Of a stretch of 64,000 nucleotides of DNA, positions 17,162-27,198 are shown in pieces. This DNA comes from Maribacter ulvicola (GTDB taxonomy: Bacteria; Bacteroidota; Bacteroidia; Flavobacteriales; Flavobacteriaceae). How positions within the stretch are numbered: position 1 is the stretch's first letter; every line of letters begins with the position of its first letter. The stretch lies in the NCBI RefSeq assembly GCF_900155985.1, contig NZ_FTMA01000001.1:992001-1056000 (forward strand), written 5' to 3'. Below the pieces are notes generated by a model, which was given only the letters and a program-made list of their open reading frames with translations, was not told the DNA's origin and made no database searches. A program made the translations under genes and the position numbers.

Positions 17162-18193
17162 ATGTATATCACAATCACACCACAGAAATTAGGAACAAAT
17201 TACTCACAAAGTTCAGCCGATTTTGTAGGCTATTTAGAGAAAGAAAATGAAGGGATAAAGGAAGCAGATATGGAACATTTTTTCAATCAATATGGCGACG
17301 AGATTTCCGCAGAAGAAGTGGTAAAGGAAATTGATGGAAACACCGCAAAATTGAAAAAGAAAGAACCTAAATTTTATTCCATAACGGTCAGTCCTTCCAA
17401 GTATGAATTGAACAGATTACAGAACAGTCGTGAAGATTTAAAAACCTACACTCGTGAGCTAATGAAAGATTATGTTGCCAGCTTCAATCGGGAAATCAAT
17501 GGACGACCTATATCAATAGACGACATAAAATATTACGCTAAAATTGAACATCAAAGAACCTTCAAGGGTACGGACTTTCAGATAAAAGAAAACCAACCTT
17601 TCGCCACAAAAATACTTCAGCTCAAAACGGATATCCGAAATATTCAAGAAGGACGAGCTGAAGGGAATATTAAGAAAATGGAAAAGGAAATTGCCAAACT
17701 GGAACGCCAAGCGCCACATCAACAAAACGGAAAACGGATAGTTCAGGGAATGCCGAAAGCAGGAAACCAAAGTCACATTCATATTATCGTTAGCCGAAAG
17801 GATGCTTCAAATTCTATAAGCCTTTCCCCAGGAAGTAAGCACAAAGCATCCGAAGTAGAGATGCACGGAAAAAAAGTGAAGCGTGGTTTTGATAGAGATA
17901 CATTTTTCGCGAAAGCGGAAAAAACATTTGATAAGACATTTGGATATAAGCGCAATTACGCAGAGACCTACAAAGCTAAAAAGACCTTTGTAAAGAACCC
18001 AAACCTATATTTTTCAGCATTGATGAAATTGCCAGCCAATGAAAAAGCATTGGCTTTTAAAATGATAAGTAAATCAGGATTGCCCATAGTGCCGAGTATT
18101 CCAGTAAGTCAGGCACAAATAGCGCTTCGAGTTTTTAAGCGATTGAGACGTGGCGCAGAAGTGGCCATCAAATCAAGTTCCATCGGAATCTAA
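17162..18193 (+). CDS. Relaxase-type mobilisation protein (MobB, DUF5712-like)
   Basis: A 343-residue protein. It opens MYITITPQKLGTNYSQSSAD and contains the His motif NQSHIHIIVSRKD at ~residues 200-212, like the metal-binding HxH motif of HUH relaxases. A tyrosine-rich C-terminal part follows (FGYKRNYAETY). It matches the DUF5712 mobilisation family by eye. It should nick at oriT and stay bound to the 5' end. It is flanked by the accessory protein and the coupling ATPase in a tight operon (10 and 5 bases apart). Confidence 0.75.
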   Translation: MYITITPQKLGTNYSQSSADFVGYLEKENEGIKEADMEHFFNQYGDEISAEEVVKEIDGNTAKLKKKEPKFYSITVSPSKYELNRLQNSREDLKTYTRELMKDYVASFNREINGRPISIDDIKYYAKIEHQRTFKGTDFQIKENQPFATKILQLKTDIRNIQEGRAEGNIKKMEKEIAKLERQAPHQQNGKRIVQGMPKAGNQSHIHIIVSRKDASNSISLSPGSKHKASEVEMHGKKVKRGFDRDTFFAKAEKTFDKTFGYKRNYAETYKAKKTFVKNPNLYFSALMKLPANEKALAFKMISKSGLPIVPSIPVSQAQIALRVFKRLRRGAEVAIKSSSIGI

Positions 18194-18198
18194 TAGAT

Positions 18199-19779
18199 AT
18201 GCAGATAGACAATCTTATAACGATACTTTCAATTATTGGTTTGGCCAGTACCGTTTTCTATGGAATGTTTCGAGTATCAAAATATGCGTTTGTGTTGAAT
18301 AGCATATCGCTTTCAGTTCTCGTGTTCTATTTGTCTGAAGGAAATGAATTGATATTTATATTACTTTATTTGGTTTGTCCGCTAATGCTAATTAATATAG
18401 GACTGTATGTTTTTCTACATAAAACCGAAAGCCCGAAAAATGGCGACAGCAGATACCAAGTAAACTTTGCAACTACTAAAGGAAATTTCAGATTGGATAA
18501 TATCAAACGTGGTGCATCCATCATTGGTTCTGCCGGAAGTGGTAAAACCGAAAGCGTGGTTTATGGATTTCTAAAGCATTTTGAAAAAGAAGGTTTCTGC
18601 GGAATTATTCACGATTATAAAGATTTTGAATTGACCGAAATGGCATATCCGCTTTTCAAGGATAGCGACATCCCTTTTAAGGTCATTTCCTTCGATAAAA
18701 TCATTCATAAGGTAAATCCTATTGCGCCACGGTATTTAGAGAATGAGGAAAGCGTAAACGAGGTGTCAAGGGTGTTGATTGAGAATCTATTAGAGCAAAG
18801 AGAAAGCGGAACAACTGGCACGACAAAATTCTTCAACGATGCTGCAGAAGGGTTGATTGGTGGTTTGATTTGGAAACTGAAAACGGACTATCCCAAGTTT
18901 TGTACGTTGCCACATTTAATTGCGGTTTATCAATTTCTCGATACTAAAAGTTTGATTCAGTTTCTGGAAACCAACACCACATCACGAGCAATGGCAGATG
19001 CCTTTATAAGTGGCAAGGATTCTGAAAGGCAGACCGCTGGTGTAAAAAGCACATTGGCAAATGCGCTGAAAAGAATTAGTACACAACGGATTTTTATGGC
19101 TTTGTCCGCAGATGAAGTACCGCTAAATATAAATAGTGCTGAAAATCCCTGCGTAATTTCGATTGTGAACAACCCAAAATTCGAAACTTCGTATTCACCA
19201 GTAATCGCTACAATTATACACACTATTACAAAGCAAATGAGCGTGCGTAATTCAAAACCATCATTCTTGCTTATGGAAGAAGCACCAACCATTCGTTTAT
19301 TGAATATGCATCGAATTCCTGCAACATTGAGAAGCTATAATATTTCTACGATTTATGTGATGCAGGATAAAATTCAGAATGATATGATGTATGGCGATAA
19401 GGCAAGCAAGGCGATTCTTAGTAATCTATCCTATCAATTTTTCGGAAAGGTAAATGACCCGGACACCGCAAAATATTACGAACGCTTTTTTGAAATCATT
19501 AAAGACCCAACCAAGAGCATAAGTCGAGGACATAACCTCGATTTTGATACTCGCATTACTACGGGCGAAAAGGAAATCCCAAAGATTCGGGCGGACGTAT
19601 TTTTCAGGTTGAAACAGGGCGAGTTTATCACTTATGCAGATGGTAGGGATAAAAAGGTGCAGTTTAAATTAGCCGACATTCAAAGGGAACTTCCTAATGA
19701 GACTAAACAGTTTTCTAAAGCTGATTTGGGAGCTAATTTTGAGCGGGTTTATGAGGAAGCACGGTCTATATTTAAATAA
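18199..19779 (+). CDS. Type IV coupling protein (VirD4/TraG-like, MobC)
   Basis: A 526-residue membrane ATPase. Two or three N-terminal membrane segments (residues ~1-75) are followed by a P-loop, IIGSAGSGKTESVVYG (~110-125), and a Walker B-like LLMEEAPTI near residue 355. Later blocks (STIYVMQDKIQNDM) are typical of TraG/VirD4. It delivers the relaxase-DNA complex to the mating channel. It is the last gene of the mob operon. Confidence 0.88.
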   Translation: MQIDNLITILSIIGLASTVFYGMFRVSKYAFVLNSISLSVLVFYLSEGNELIFILLYLVCPLMLINIGLYVFLHKTESPKNGDSRYQVNFATTKGNFRLDNIKRGASIIGSAGSGKTESVVYGFLKHFEKEGFCGIIHDYKDFELTEMAYPLFKDSDIPFKVISFDKIIHKVNPIAPRYLENEESVNEVSRVLIENLLEQRESGTTGTTKFFNDAAEGLIGGLIWKLKTDYPKFCTLPHLIAVYQFLDTKSLIQFLETNTTSRAMADAFISGKDSERQTAGVKSTLANALKRISTQRIFMALSADEVPLNINSAENPCVISIVNNPKFETSYSPVIATIIHTITKQMSVRNSKPSFLLMEEAPTIRLLNMHRIPATLRSYNISTIYVMQDKIQNDMMYGDKASKAILSNLSYQFFGKVNDPDTAKYYERFFEIIKDPTKSISRGHNLDFDTRITTGEKEIPKIRADVFFRLKQGEFITYADGRDKKVQFKLADIQRELPNETKQFSKADLGANFERVYEEARSIFK

Positions 19780-19819
19780 CGTTAAACACCTTAATTCATT
19801 GGGCTAAACGGTTAATAAA

Positions 19820-19852
19820 TGATAATCTTAAAATTATCTTAACCCTTTTTTT
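19820..19852 (+). promoter_or_regulatory. Inverted repeat between mob operon and defence cassette
   Basis: The dyad gataat-cttaaa-attatc (19820-19837) is enclosed by gttaa/ttaac and followed by cccttttttt. It may be the terminator of the mob operon, or an operator upstream of the mod promoter. Confidence 0.5.
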
Positions 19853-19880
19853 GCAACGTGAAATTATACCAATATCTTTA
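19850..19880 (+). promoter_or_regulatory. Promoter of the defence cassette
   Basis: TTTG at 19850-19853, 19 bases, then TATCTTTA at 19873-19880. This matches the Bacteroidota -33/-7 consensus (TTTG...TAnnTTTG) with one mismatch. The mod ATG is 20 bases further. Confidence 0.6.
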
Positions 19881-19900
19881 ACACTTATTTTTACCACCAA

Positions 19901-21928
19901 ATGACAGAATTAAGCCAAAGAGAAAAGGACTATTTAATAGAAAAATTACAAAAGGGCGAGCAACTACCCGAGGACTTCAAGTACAAGCTTTTCCCCACTA
20001 TTCAAAAGGAATATGAACTCGTTTATGCTGGAAAAATGCGTAAAGAAGATATTCTTGCAGACGAAGATGGAGTAACTGCCGCACCTTTACAAATTGAAAG
20101 AACGTATAACGGCGACCGTGAGTCTTATCCTGACGGTTGGAAAAATATGATTGTATTTGGCGACAACCTTCAATTTCTCAAAACCATTTACAAAAATGAA
20201 GACCCACTTATAAAAGACAAGGTTAAGGGAAAGGTTAAATTAATTTACATAGACCCACCATTTGCGACAGAATCTGATTTTTCAGGGTCACAAGGTCAAA
20301 AAGCATATACAGACAAGGCTAAAGATGCTGAATTTGTAGAGTTTATACGAAGAAGATTAATTATTGCCAAAGAAATTTTGGCTCGTGATGGAAGTATTTA
20401 TATTCATCTTGACCAAAAAAAATCTCACTATATCAAAACCATATTAGATGAGATTTTTGGAGAAGGTAATTTTCGTAATGAAATAGTTTGGAAAAGAACA
20501 AGTGCTCACAGCGATAGCGGAAAGTTAGGAATAAACTGTGAATTTATTTTCTACTATACAAATTCTGAAAAATATATATGGAATCAGCTTTATGAGTATT
20601 ATTCAGAAAAACATTTGAAACGCTTTCGTAATCAAGATGAAGATGGTCGTTTATGGACTGATGGTCCTGTAACAGCTAAGGGGTTAAAGGGTTCAGGTTA
20701 TACCTATGAATACAAAGGCATAAAAGGATATTGGAGATGTCCATTATCAACAATGGAAAGACTTGATTCTGAGAATCGTTTGCACTTTACGAACAAGGGA
20801 GGAATCCGGGTTAAAAAGTATTTAGAGGAATTAAAAGGAATTCCGTTACAGTCATTATGGGATACAGTAAATCCCATCAATTCACAGTCCAAAGAGCGAG
20901 TTAGTTATCCCACACAAAAGCCTGAAGAACTAATCGAAAGAATTATACGGTTGTCAACCAATAAGGATGATTTAGTTTTGGATTTTTTTGGAGGTAGCGG
21001 AACCGTAGCCTCAGTTGCTGAAAAATTAGGTAGAAAATGGATTACTTGTGATATTGGTAAATTTGCTTTTTACACGATTCAAAAAAGAATATTGACAATT
21101 CAAAACTCAAAATCTCTAAAAAATAAAACTAAAGATTTTGGCAAGAAGTCAACATCATTTCACACGATTAATACGGGTTTTTACGATATAGAAAAACTAT
21201 TTTCATTACAACATAAAGAATATCAAGACTTCGTACTAAATCTCTTTGAAGTAACCCCAAAACCAAAAAAAATTGCAGGTATTGAATTTCAAGGAGAACG
21301 TAAGGATGGGTATGACGTATTGATTTGGAAATATTGGGAGCATAAGGATGCAGCAGTTGATGAAGATTATTTAGAAATTCTTCACAAAAATATTGGCAAA
21401 AAAGTTGGCGACCGTATCTATATTATAGCGCCAGCAAATTCTGTTCAATTTATTGATGATTACTATGAGATAGGGAATGTGCGCTATTACTTTTTGAAAG
21501 TACCATATCAAATTATTCAAGAATTGCATAAGGAGAAATTTAAAAAATTCAGACAGCCTACCAGTTCCAGCAACGTAAATTCACTTGAAAATGCAGTTGG
21601 TTTTCACTTTATAAGACAACCAGAAGTTAAGTCCTCGTTTGATGATGGTGTAATCACAATAAAGGCTTTTAAAGCCTACTACCCTGATGAAGATACCTTG
21701 GAAGATATTCCTGGTCTGGAAGCCTTGGCAATGGTTGTTGTAGATAAAAACTATAACGGCAATGAGTTTTTAATGTCCGATGTATTTTTTGCTGCTGATA
21801 TTGTTAGTGAGGATGGTAAAGCTAATGTTTCCATTGAAGATTGTGGCTCTAAAGTAAGTGCAGTATATATCGACATTTATGGCAATGAATTCCGCGAGGT
21901 ATTTACCAATAAAAATACGAAGGGATGA
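19901..21928 (+). CDS. mod: Type III restriction-modification DNA methyltransferase (Mod)
   Basis: A 675-residue adenine-N6-type methyltransferase of the beta class. Motif IV is IYIDPPFATESDF (~residues 114-126) and the AdoMet motif I is DFFGGSGTVASVAEKLG (~359-375), in that order. The region between them (~200-340) is the target-recognition domain. Length and arrangement fit type III Mod subunits, which give both the methylation and the recognition specificity of the complex. Its stop overlaps the start of the Res gene by four bases. It begins a five-gene same-strand cluster. The recognition sequence cannot be predicted. Confidence 0.92.
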   Translation: MTELSQREKDYLIEKLQKGEQLPEDFKYKLFPTIQKEYELVYAGKMRKEDILADEDGVTAAPLQIERTYNGDRESYPDGWKNMIVFGDNLQFLKTIYKNEDPLIKDKVKGKVKLIYIDPPFATESDFSGSQGQKAYTDKAKDAEFVEFIRRRLIIAKEILARDGSIYIHLDQKKSHYIKTILDEIFGEGNFRNEIVWKRTSAHSDSGKLGINCEFIFYYTNSEKYIWNQLYEYYSEKHLKRFRNQDEDGRLWTDGPVTAKGLKGSGYTYEYKGIKGYWRCPLSTMERLDSENRLHFTNKGGIRVKKYLEELKGIPLQSLWDTVNPINSQSKERVSYPTQKPEELIERIIRLSTNKDDLVLDFFGGSGTVASVAEKLGRKWITCDIGKFAFYTIQKRILTIQNSKSLKNKTKDFGKKSTSFHTINTGFYDIEKLFSLQHKEYQDFVLNLFEVTPKPKKIAGIEFQGERKDGYDVLIWKYWEHKDAAVDEDYLEILHKNIGKKVGDRIYIIAPANSVQFIDDYYEIGNVRYYFLKVPYQIIQELHKEKFKKFRQPTSSSNVNSLENAVGFHFIRQPEVKSSFDDGVITIKAFKAYYPDEDTLEDIPGLEALAMVVVDKNYNGNEFLMSDVFFAADIVSEDGKANVSIEDCGSKVSAVYIDIYGNEFREVFTNKNTKG

Positions 21929-24498
21929 TTCAGGAAAAAAAGCGATACGACACAAAAGATTTAATATTAAAAGTAAATCAATTTTATAATCAAAGCGAGC
22001 TACCACTTCCTTATTGGGATAGGTTTTTGGATGCACTTTGTGGAACAAGGGAATACCAAAAGAAAGCCATAAGAAGTTCAGTCATTTACTTGGCATCCAA
22101 AGAGTATACTAATATTCAAGACTTGGTTTCTAAAAATCATTATCAAAATCCTCAATTACGGGAGAGATATCCTGAGCTTGCAGATTACCACCGTAAGCTA
22201 CAGTTACCTTCAAAGTTATCTGCGACAATAGACCTTGCTACAGGAACGGGAAAAAGTTACGTAATGTATGGCATAGCACAAATCTTATTAGGTTTAGGCT
22301 TGGTCAAAAGAGTACTCGTCTTGTGTCCATCAACGACAATTGAAAAAGAACTGCATAAAAAGTTTTTAGCCTTGGTTTCTGACCCAATTCTAAAAGAAAC
22401 AATTCCGCCATCTGCAATTATTAGAAATCCGAGTATAGTTGATGGAAGTGTTACCGTGGATGAAGGTGCCATTTGTATTGAAAATGTCCACGCTGTTTAC
22501 GAAAGGACAGGTTCATCAATTGAAGATAGTTTTGGTTTCAAAAGAGGTTTTGACACGGTAGTTTTGAATGATGAAACCCATCACATTTATAATAAGATTT
22601 CAGGTAATACTACAGAAGCAAGAGGGTTAAAAATATGGAAGAAATTTTTATTGGACGATGGTTATAATTTTAAATATATGCTTGGTTTTACAGGTACAGC
22701 ATATATAGGGAATGATTACTTCAATGACGTTATTTACAGATACTCTTTACGAGAAGCTGTTGATGAAAAATTTGTTAAGAAGATTAATTATGTTTCAGAG
22801 GATGATAGCATAAACGAAGACCAAAGATTTCAGAAAATATATCAGAACCATAGCAATAATAAAGTTACTTACAAAAATGTAAAACCATTAACAATTCTGG
22901 TAACAAACAATATTACAAATGCCAAAAGACTTGAAACACGATTGGTTGAATTTTTAATGCTGGAAGAAGGTTTGGAAGAACAAGAGGTTCGGGATAAATT
23001 GGTTATGACGGTAACTTCAGATAAGGTACATAAGCATAATGTAATTCGTTTAGAGGAAGTAGATGAACAAGACTCTACTGTAGAATGGATTGTGTCCGTT
23101 TCTATGCTTACAGAGGGATGGGATGTTAAGAATGTATTCCAAATAGTCCCTATGGAAGAAAGAGCTTTTAATTCAAAATTATTGATTTCTCAGGTTTTAG
23201 GTAGAGGACTAAGAGTGCCGCCTGAATATATAAATAATGCAGAAGTTACAATATTTAACCATTCATCTTGGGGCTCAAAAATTAAAGGATTGGTAGATGA
23301 AGTACTGGAGTTAGAAATGCGATTGGAGAGTTCTAACTTAATCGATGGCGATAGGAGTAAATTTCATTTTGAACTTTACAATATAGATTACAACAAAATT
23401 GAAAAAGCGGTAGAAAACAACAGTAAAGAGAAAGAGTTTAATTATAAAGGTATCATAAACTTAGAATCTTCGGTAGACCAAGTAAGTCAGGAAACAACAT
23501 ATACCAACCTTGCGAGTGATTATAAGAGTGTAGAGTACAAGATTAAAAATAGAATGACACCAATTAAGGAAATCGTTGATAAAATCTATCACGAGTTTCA
23601 GACGAGAGAATGGGAAGGTGTTACACTTAAATTACAAGAAGGTCAATACACAAAAAACAACCTTCCGCCCAAAGAAGAGATTACAAAGCTGATAAGGCGT
23701 TCTATGGATAAGGTTGGTCTGGAAGGAGATGAATTGAACGAAAAGAATAAACGAAATATTTTTTCTTCATTCAATACGCTTCTAAGACGAAAAAATAAAT
23801 CGCTTGAATTAGTCAGAATAGCGCAAAAGCCCTTTGTTATCTCAACTAAAGAAAGAATAAAGGAAACATTGTCAATAGGGAATTTACGCCATAATTCTAC
23901 GGTTATGTATTCAAATAATTACAATGAAGAAGTTAAAGACACAGACGTCTTAAACTTTTTGCAGGAAGTAATTGATGATGGAACTTTTCCTCGTAATGCT
24001 ACTTTGCAGGCAAATAGTTATGATTTTAAAACACCGGTAGATTTAGCGTTCCTTAACGCAACACCTGAAAGAAAATTTGCTGAAAAATTGGTTAGGAATG
24101 AAAATTCCAAAGCCTTGGATGCTTGGCTAAAATCAACTAATCAAAGCTTCTATACTATTGAGTATTCGCTATCAAGTAAATCAGGAAACCATACAAAACA
24201 GGGCAAATTCAATCCAGACTTTTTTGTTAAAACCTCAGATACGGAAATAGAATATATTACCGTTGTCGAGATTAAAGATGACCAAGACTATTCTGATTTA
24301 AATAAAGCAAAATTTAAATGGGCGACCATTCATTTTCAGGAATTAAATAAACAACTTGAAGAAAATAATGTGAATCAACGCTATAATTTTCATTTCCTAA
24401 GTCCTGAGAATTATGATGATTTCTTTGAATATTTGAGAAATGGTAAATTGGTTCAAGGCCTATTTACGAGTAATTTGGATAAAGAATTGAGTACATAG
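21925..24498 (+). CDS. res: Type III restriction enzyme, helicase-nuclease subunit (Res)
   Basis: An 857-residue SF2 helicase. Motif I is DLATGTGKSYVMYG (~102-115), the DEAH-like motif II is LNDETHH (~213-219) and motif VI is SQVLGRGLRVPPE (~421-433). The C-terminal endonuclease domain shows NPDFF (~762) and VVEIKDD (~780), i.e. a PD-(D/E)xK site. It needs the Mod protein for target recognition and cuts unmodified DNA after translocation. It starts within the mod stop codon (atga), so the two are translationally coupled. No inactivating change is seen. Confidence 0.92.
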   Translation: MIQEKKRYDTKDLILKVNQFYNQSELPLPYWDRFLDALCGTREYQKKAIRSSVIYLASKEYTNIQDLVSKNHYQNPQLRERYPELADYHRKLQLPSKLSATIDLATGTGKSYVMYGIAQILLGLGLVKRVLVLCPSTTIEKELHKKFLALVSDPILKETIPPSAIIRNPSIVDGSVTVDEGAICIENVHAVYERTGSSIEDSFGFKRGFDTVVLNDETHHIYNKISGNTTEARGLKIWKKFLLDDGYNFKYMLGFTGTAYIGNDYFNDVIYRYSLREAVDEKFVKKINYVSEDDSINEDQRFQKIYQNHSNNKVTYKNVKPLTILVTNNITNAKRLETRLVEFLMLEEGLEEQEVRDKLVMTVTSDKVHKHNVIRLEEVDEQDSTVEWIVSVSMLTEGWDVKNVFQIVPMEERAFNSKLLISQVLGRGLRVPPEYINNAEVTIFNHSSWGSKIKGLVDEVLELEMRLESSNLIDGDRSKFHFELYNIDYNKIEKAVENNSKEKEFNYKGIINLESSVDQVSQETTYTNLASDYKSVEYKIKNRMTPIKEIVDKIYHEFQTREWEGVTLKLQEGQYTKNNLPPKEEITKLIRRSMDKVGLEGDELNEKNKRNIFSSFNTLLRRKNKSLELVRIAQKPFVISTKERIKETLSIGNLRHNSTVMYSNNYNEEVKDTDVLNFLQEVIDDGTFPRNATLQANSYDFKTPVDLAFLNATPERKFAEKLVRNENSKALDAWLKSTNQSFYTIEYSLSSKSGNHTKQGKFNPDFFVKTSDTEIEYITVVEIKDDQDYSDLNKAKFKWATIHFQELNKQLEENNVNQRYNFHFLSPENYDDFFEYLRNGKLVQGLFTSNLDKELST

Positions 24499-24510
24499 AA
24501 CTAAAAGAAT

Positions 24511-25356
24511 ATGACTGTTGAAAATGTAAAAAAAGCTATTACTTTATTGGAAGCGATAAATCCAGAAAATGAGTACGCTTACGAAAAAGCGGTTTTAGCC
24601 TATTTAACCATAGGAAGGCTTCCAGTTTTACAATATGAAATTCCTGCCAAATCAGTATTTTTCAGAACACGCACCCACGAAGACGATGATTTATTTCCAT
24701 TAATATCCGACATCTCAATAACACCAAATAAATTTGTCAAAGATTTTGCGAGATGTAATAGACCTTTTCAGTCTAAATTCTACTGTTCAGAAAATAGACC
24801 TACTTCATTTGCTGAGTTAGTCGAGTATTGGTCTGATACAAAAGATTTTGGCGATAAAGTTTACGTTACAATTGGGCGTTGGCAATTAAAGAAACCCTTA
24901 ATCGGAATTATAGTAACGACACCCGATAAAGACCATAGAATTTCGGAGTTCGACAAAGAACACGGAGCAGCTATGGAAACTTTCATTGAACAAAGTGACC
25001 CTGAAATAAGAGAAGCTACAATCTTATTTTATAGATTTCTTTTCGAGAAGTTCAGGAAATCTGCAAAAAATGACCGAAAAACATATATTATAACAACAGC
25101 CTATTGCAACGTGGCTCTTGCTCATTCCGAGGGTAAAGTAGATGGAATTTATTATCCAAGTGTACCTTTTGGCGAACAAGGAATCAATTTTGCGATTAAT
25201 TCAGATTATATTTTAGGAAATAATCTTGAACTCACACATATCCTGAGAAATGAGTTAACCGTTTCCAAAAATGAAAACGGAAAACACGGATTTACCGAAA
25301 CTGGAAAAGTAGAAGCTTCAGGATTTGATATCGAAAATAATTTAATAAGCTGGTAA
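24511..25356 (+). CDS. RES-domain-like protein (putative NAD-consuming effector)
   Basis: A 281-residue soluble protein. Residues ~45-110 fit the RES fold: FFRTRTH (Arg52/Arg54), then RCNRPFQSKFYCSENRPTSF followed by AE, with Arg81, Tyr91 and Glu102 as candidate active-site residues. RES proteins are ADP-ribosyltransferase-fold enzymes, several of which are NAD-degrading toxins. Here no Xre-type antitoxin is adjacent. Instead it lies 12 bases after res in a defence operon, which suggests a back-up suicide effector or a regulator of the restriction system. Family assignment is by motif only. Confidence 0.6.
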   Translation: MTVENVKKAITLLEAINPENEYAYEKAVLAYLTIGRLPVLQYEIPAKSVFFRTRTHEDDDLFPLISDISITPNKFVKDFARCNRPFQSKFYCSENRPTSFAELVEYWSDTKDFGDKVYVTIGRWQLKKPLIGIIVTTPDKDHRISEFDKEHGAAMETFIEQSDPEIREATILFYRFLFEKFRKSAKNDRKTYIITTAYCNVALAHSEGKVDGIYYPSVPFGEQGINFAINSDYILGNNLELTHILRNELTVSKNENGKHGFTETGKVEASGFDIENNLISW

Positions 25357-25416
25357 AAAAATAATATAAAATAAATGCCAACTGCATAATAGAAACTAAA
25401 ACCAACCAAGAAATTT

Positions 25417-27162
25417 ATGTCATTTCAAACCCCTATAACCATTTCTGATGCAATCGAAAAAATAGACTCAAATCAGTTTTTACTTCCAGCCATACAACGA
25501 GAATTCATTTGGAATCACTCTAAAATTGAATGGCTTTTTGATTCAATAATGAGAAATTATCCAATCAGTTCTTTTCTATTTTGGAAAGTAGAAGAAACCA
25601 CGTCAAAAGGATATAGATTCTACAAGTTCATAAATGAGTATCGCGAACGATATAAAACCCACAATGAGGAAATTTCAACAAATGGTATCAGTTCTTTTAA
25701 TGCGGTCTTAGATGGTCAGCAAAGATTAACTTCTTTATATCTTGGGTTAAAAGGTAGTTTCGGTTATAAAGAGTACCGTAGAAAGTGGGAAGATACAGAA
25801 TGGAGTATTCCAACGCGCCATTTGTATTTGAACATTACAACTGAACTTCAAGACGAGGAAGATGGCAGAATATACGAATTTAGTTTTCTTGAAAAATCTG
25901 AAACAGAAGAATCTGAAATTTACGAAGCGAATGAACAAAAATGGTTTAAGGTAGGTGCAATTTTAAATTATACCGAGGATGAAGCTTTTGATGAGTTTGT
26001 AGAAGAATTTGAAAGTAGCTTTTCCCGGAAAGCAATAAGACAGCTAAGGCGAACCATAATGGAAAAGCCTATAATTAATTATTTCCTTGAAAAAGACCAA
26101 AGTTTAGATAAGGCGCTAAACATTTTTATCAGGATAAATAGTGGTGGCGAACCTTTAAATTTTTCAGATTTATTAATGTCTATTGCAGTTGCAAACTGGA
26201 CAAAAAAAGATGCGCGTAAAGAGATTCATAAACTTGTAGATAGTATAAGAGATAAGGGTTTTTCAATATCCAAAGACCTAATACTTAAATCCTTTCTTTA
26301 TTTGTACAGTCGAGATATTAAGTTTAGGGTTACAAACTTTTCCAAAGGTAACGCAAAGGATTTTGAGACAGAATGGGAAAAGATTAGAGATTCAATCCTA
26401 TCCACATTTGATTTAATAAAAACTTTCGGATTTACGGATTACACTTTGACTTCCAAGAACTCTGTAATCCCTATCATTTATTATTTGTACCACAAGAATA
26501 TTTATAGAGATTATTCAACTAAGATAGAGTTCAAAGAGGACAGAGAATCGATAAAAAAATGGCTTCACATAGTGTTGATTAAGAGGATTTTTGGTGGAAC
26601 ATCAGATTCAGTTTTATCTCAAATAAGAAGGACTTTCACGGACAATGTAGTTGAAATGAAAATTAAGCCAGAGATTACTTCTTTTCCTGTCAATTCTATT
26701 TTTAATCATATAAGAAAGGATACGAGCGTTGGCGATGAATTTATAGAAGAAGTACTTTTCACACAGAAAGACAATCAGTATGCTTTTTCTATTCTCTCTC
26801 TATTATATCCAGATTTAGATTATAGAAATAATAATTTTCATAAAGACCATATACATTCTGCATTTGAGTTTAATAATCTTGAAGCTTCCGACAAAGAAAG
26901 CTATGGATGGCACACTTACAATTCTATCTATAACCTTCAAATGTTAGATGCCAATGAGAATATGTCCAAGAGTAATATGAATCTGTTGGATTGGGTTGAG
27001 AAAGAAACAAATGAAAATAATAGAACTCAATTTTTGAACGCTCATTTAATTCCAGATGTCGATTTGAATTTGAATGAATATGGAAATTTCCACGAAAAAA
27101 GGAAGGCACTATTATTGGATAAAATGAAAACCTTACTAAGCGAAAAAACTGTTAGCGTATAG
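25417..27162 (+). CDS. DUF262/HNH-like (GmrSD-type) nuclease protein
   Basis: A 581-residue protein. The N-terminal DUF262 domain is ParB-like, with LPAIQREFIW (23-32) and the nucleotide-binding signature LDGQQRLTSLYLG (98-110). The C-terminal part has NNFHKDHIHSAFEF (~470-483) followed by NLQMLDANENMSKS, like the HNH nuclease of DUF1524. The single-chain DUF262-DUF1524 layout is that of type IV, modified-DNA-dependent restriction enzymes such as GmrSD. It lies 60 bases after the RES gene. The target modification is unknown. Confidence 0.75.
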   Translation: MSFQTPITISDAIEKIDSNQFLLPAIQREFIWNHSKIEWLFDSIMRNYPISSFLFWKVEETTSKGYRFYKFINEYRERYKTHNEEISTNGISSFNAVLDGQQRLTSLYLGLKGSFGYKEYRRKWEDTEWSIPTRHLYLNITTELQDEEDGRIYEFSFLEKSETEESEIYEANEQKWFKVGAILNYTEDEAFDEFVEEFESSFSRKAIRQLRRTIMEKPIINYFLEKDQSLDKALNIFIRINSGGEPLNFSDLLMSIAVANWTKKDARKEIHKLVDSIRDKGFSISKDLILKSFLYLYSRDIKFRVTNFSKGNAKDFETEWEKIRDSILSTFDLIKTFGFTDYTLTSKNSVIPIIYYLYHKNIYRDYSTKIEFKEDRESIKKWLHIVLIKRIFGGTSDSVLSQIRRTFTDNVVEMKIKPEITSFPVNSIFNHIRKDTSVGDEFIEEVLFTQKDNQYAFSILSLLYPDLDYRNNNFHKDHIHSAFEFNNLEASDKESYGWHTYNSIYNLQMLDANENMSKSNMNLLDWVEKETNENNRTQFLNAHLIPDVDLNLNEYGNFHEKRKALLLDKMKTLLSEKTVSV

Positions 27163-27198
27163 TTATCTTTATTTCCAAATTGCCAATTTATTTAATTA

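Noticed and set aside
19901-24498. Phase-variable mod gene
   Set aside because: No simple-sequence repeat tract is present in or before mod.
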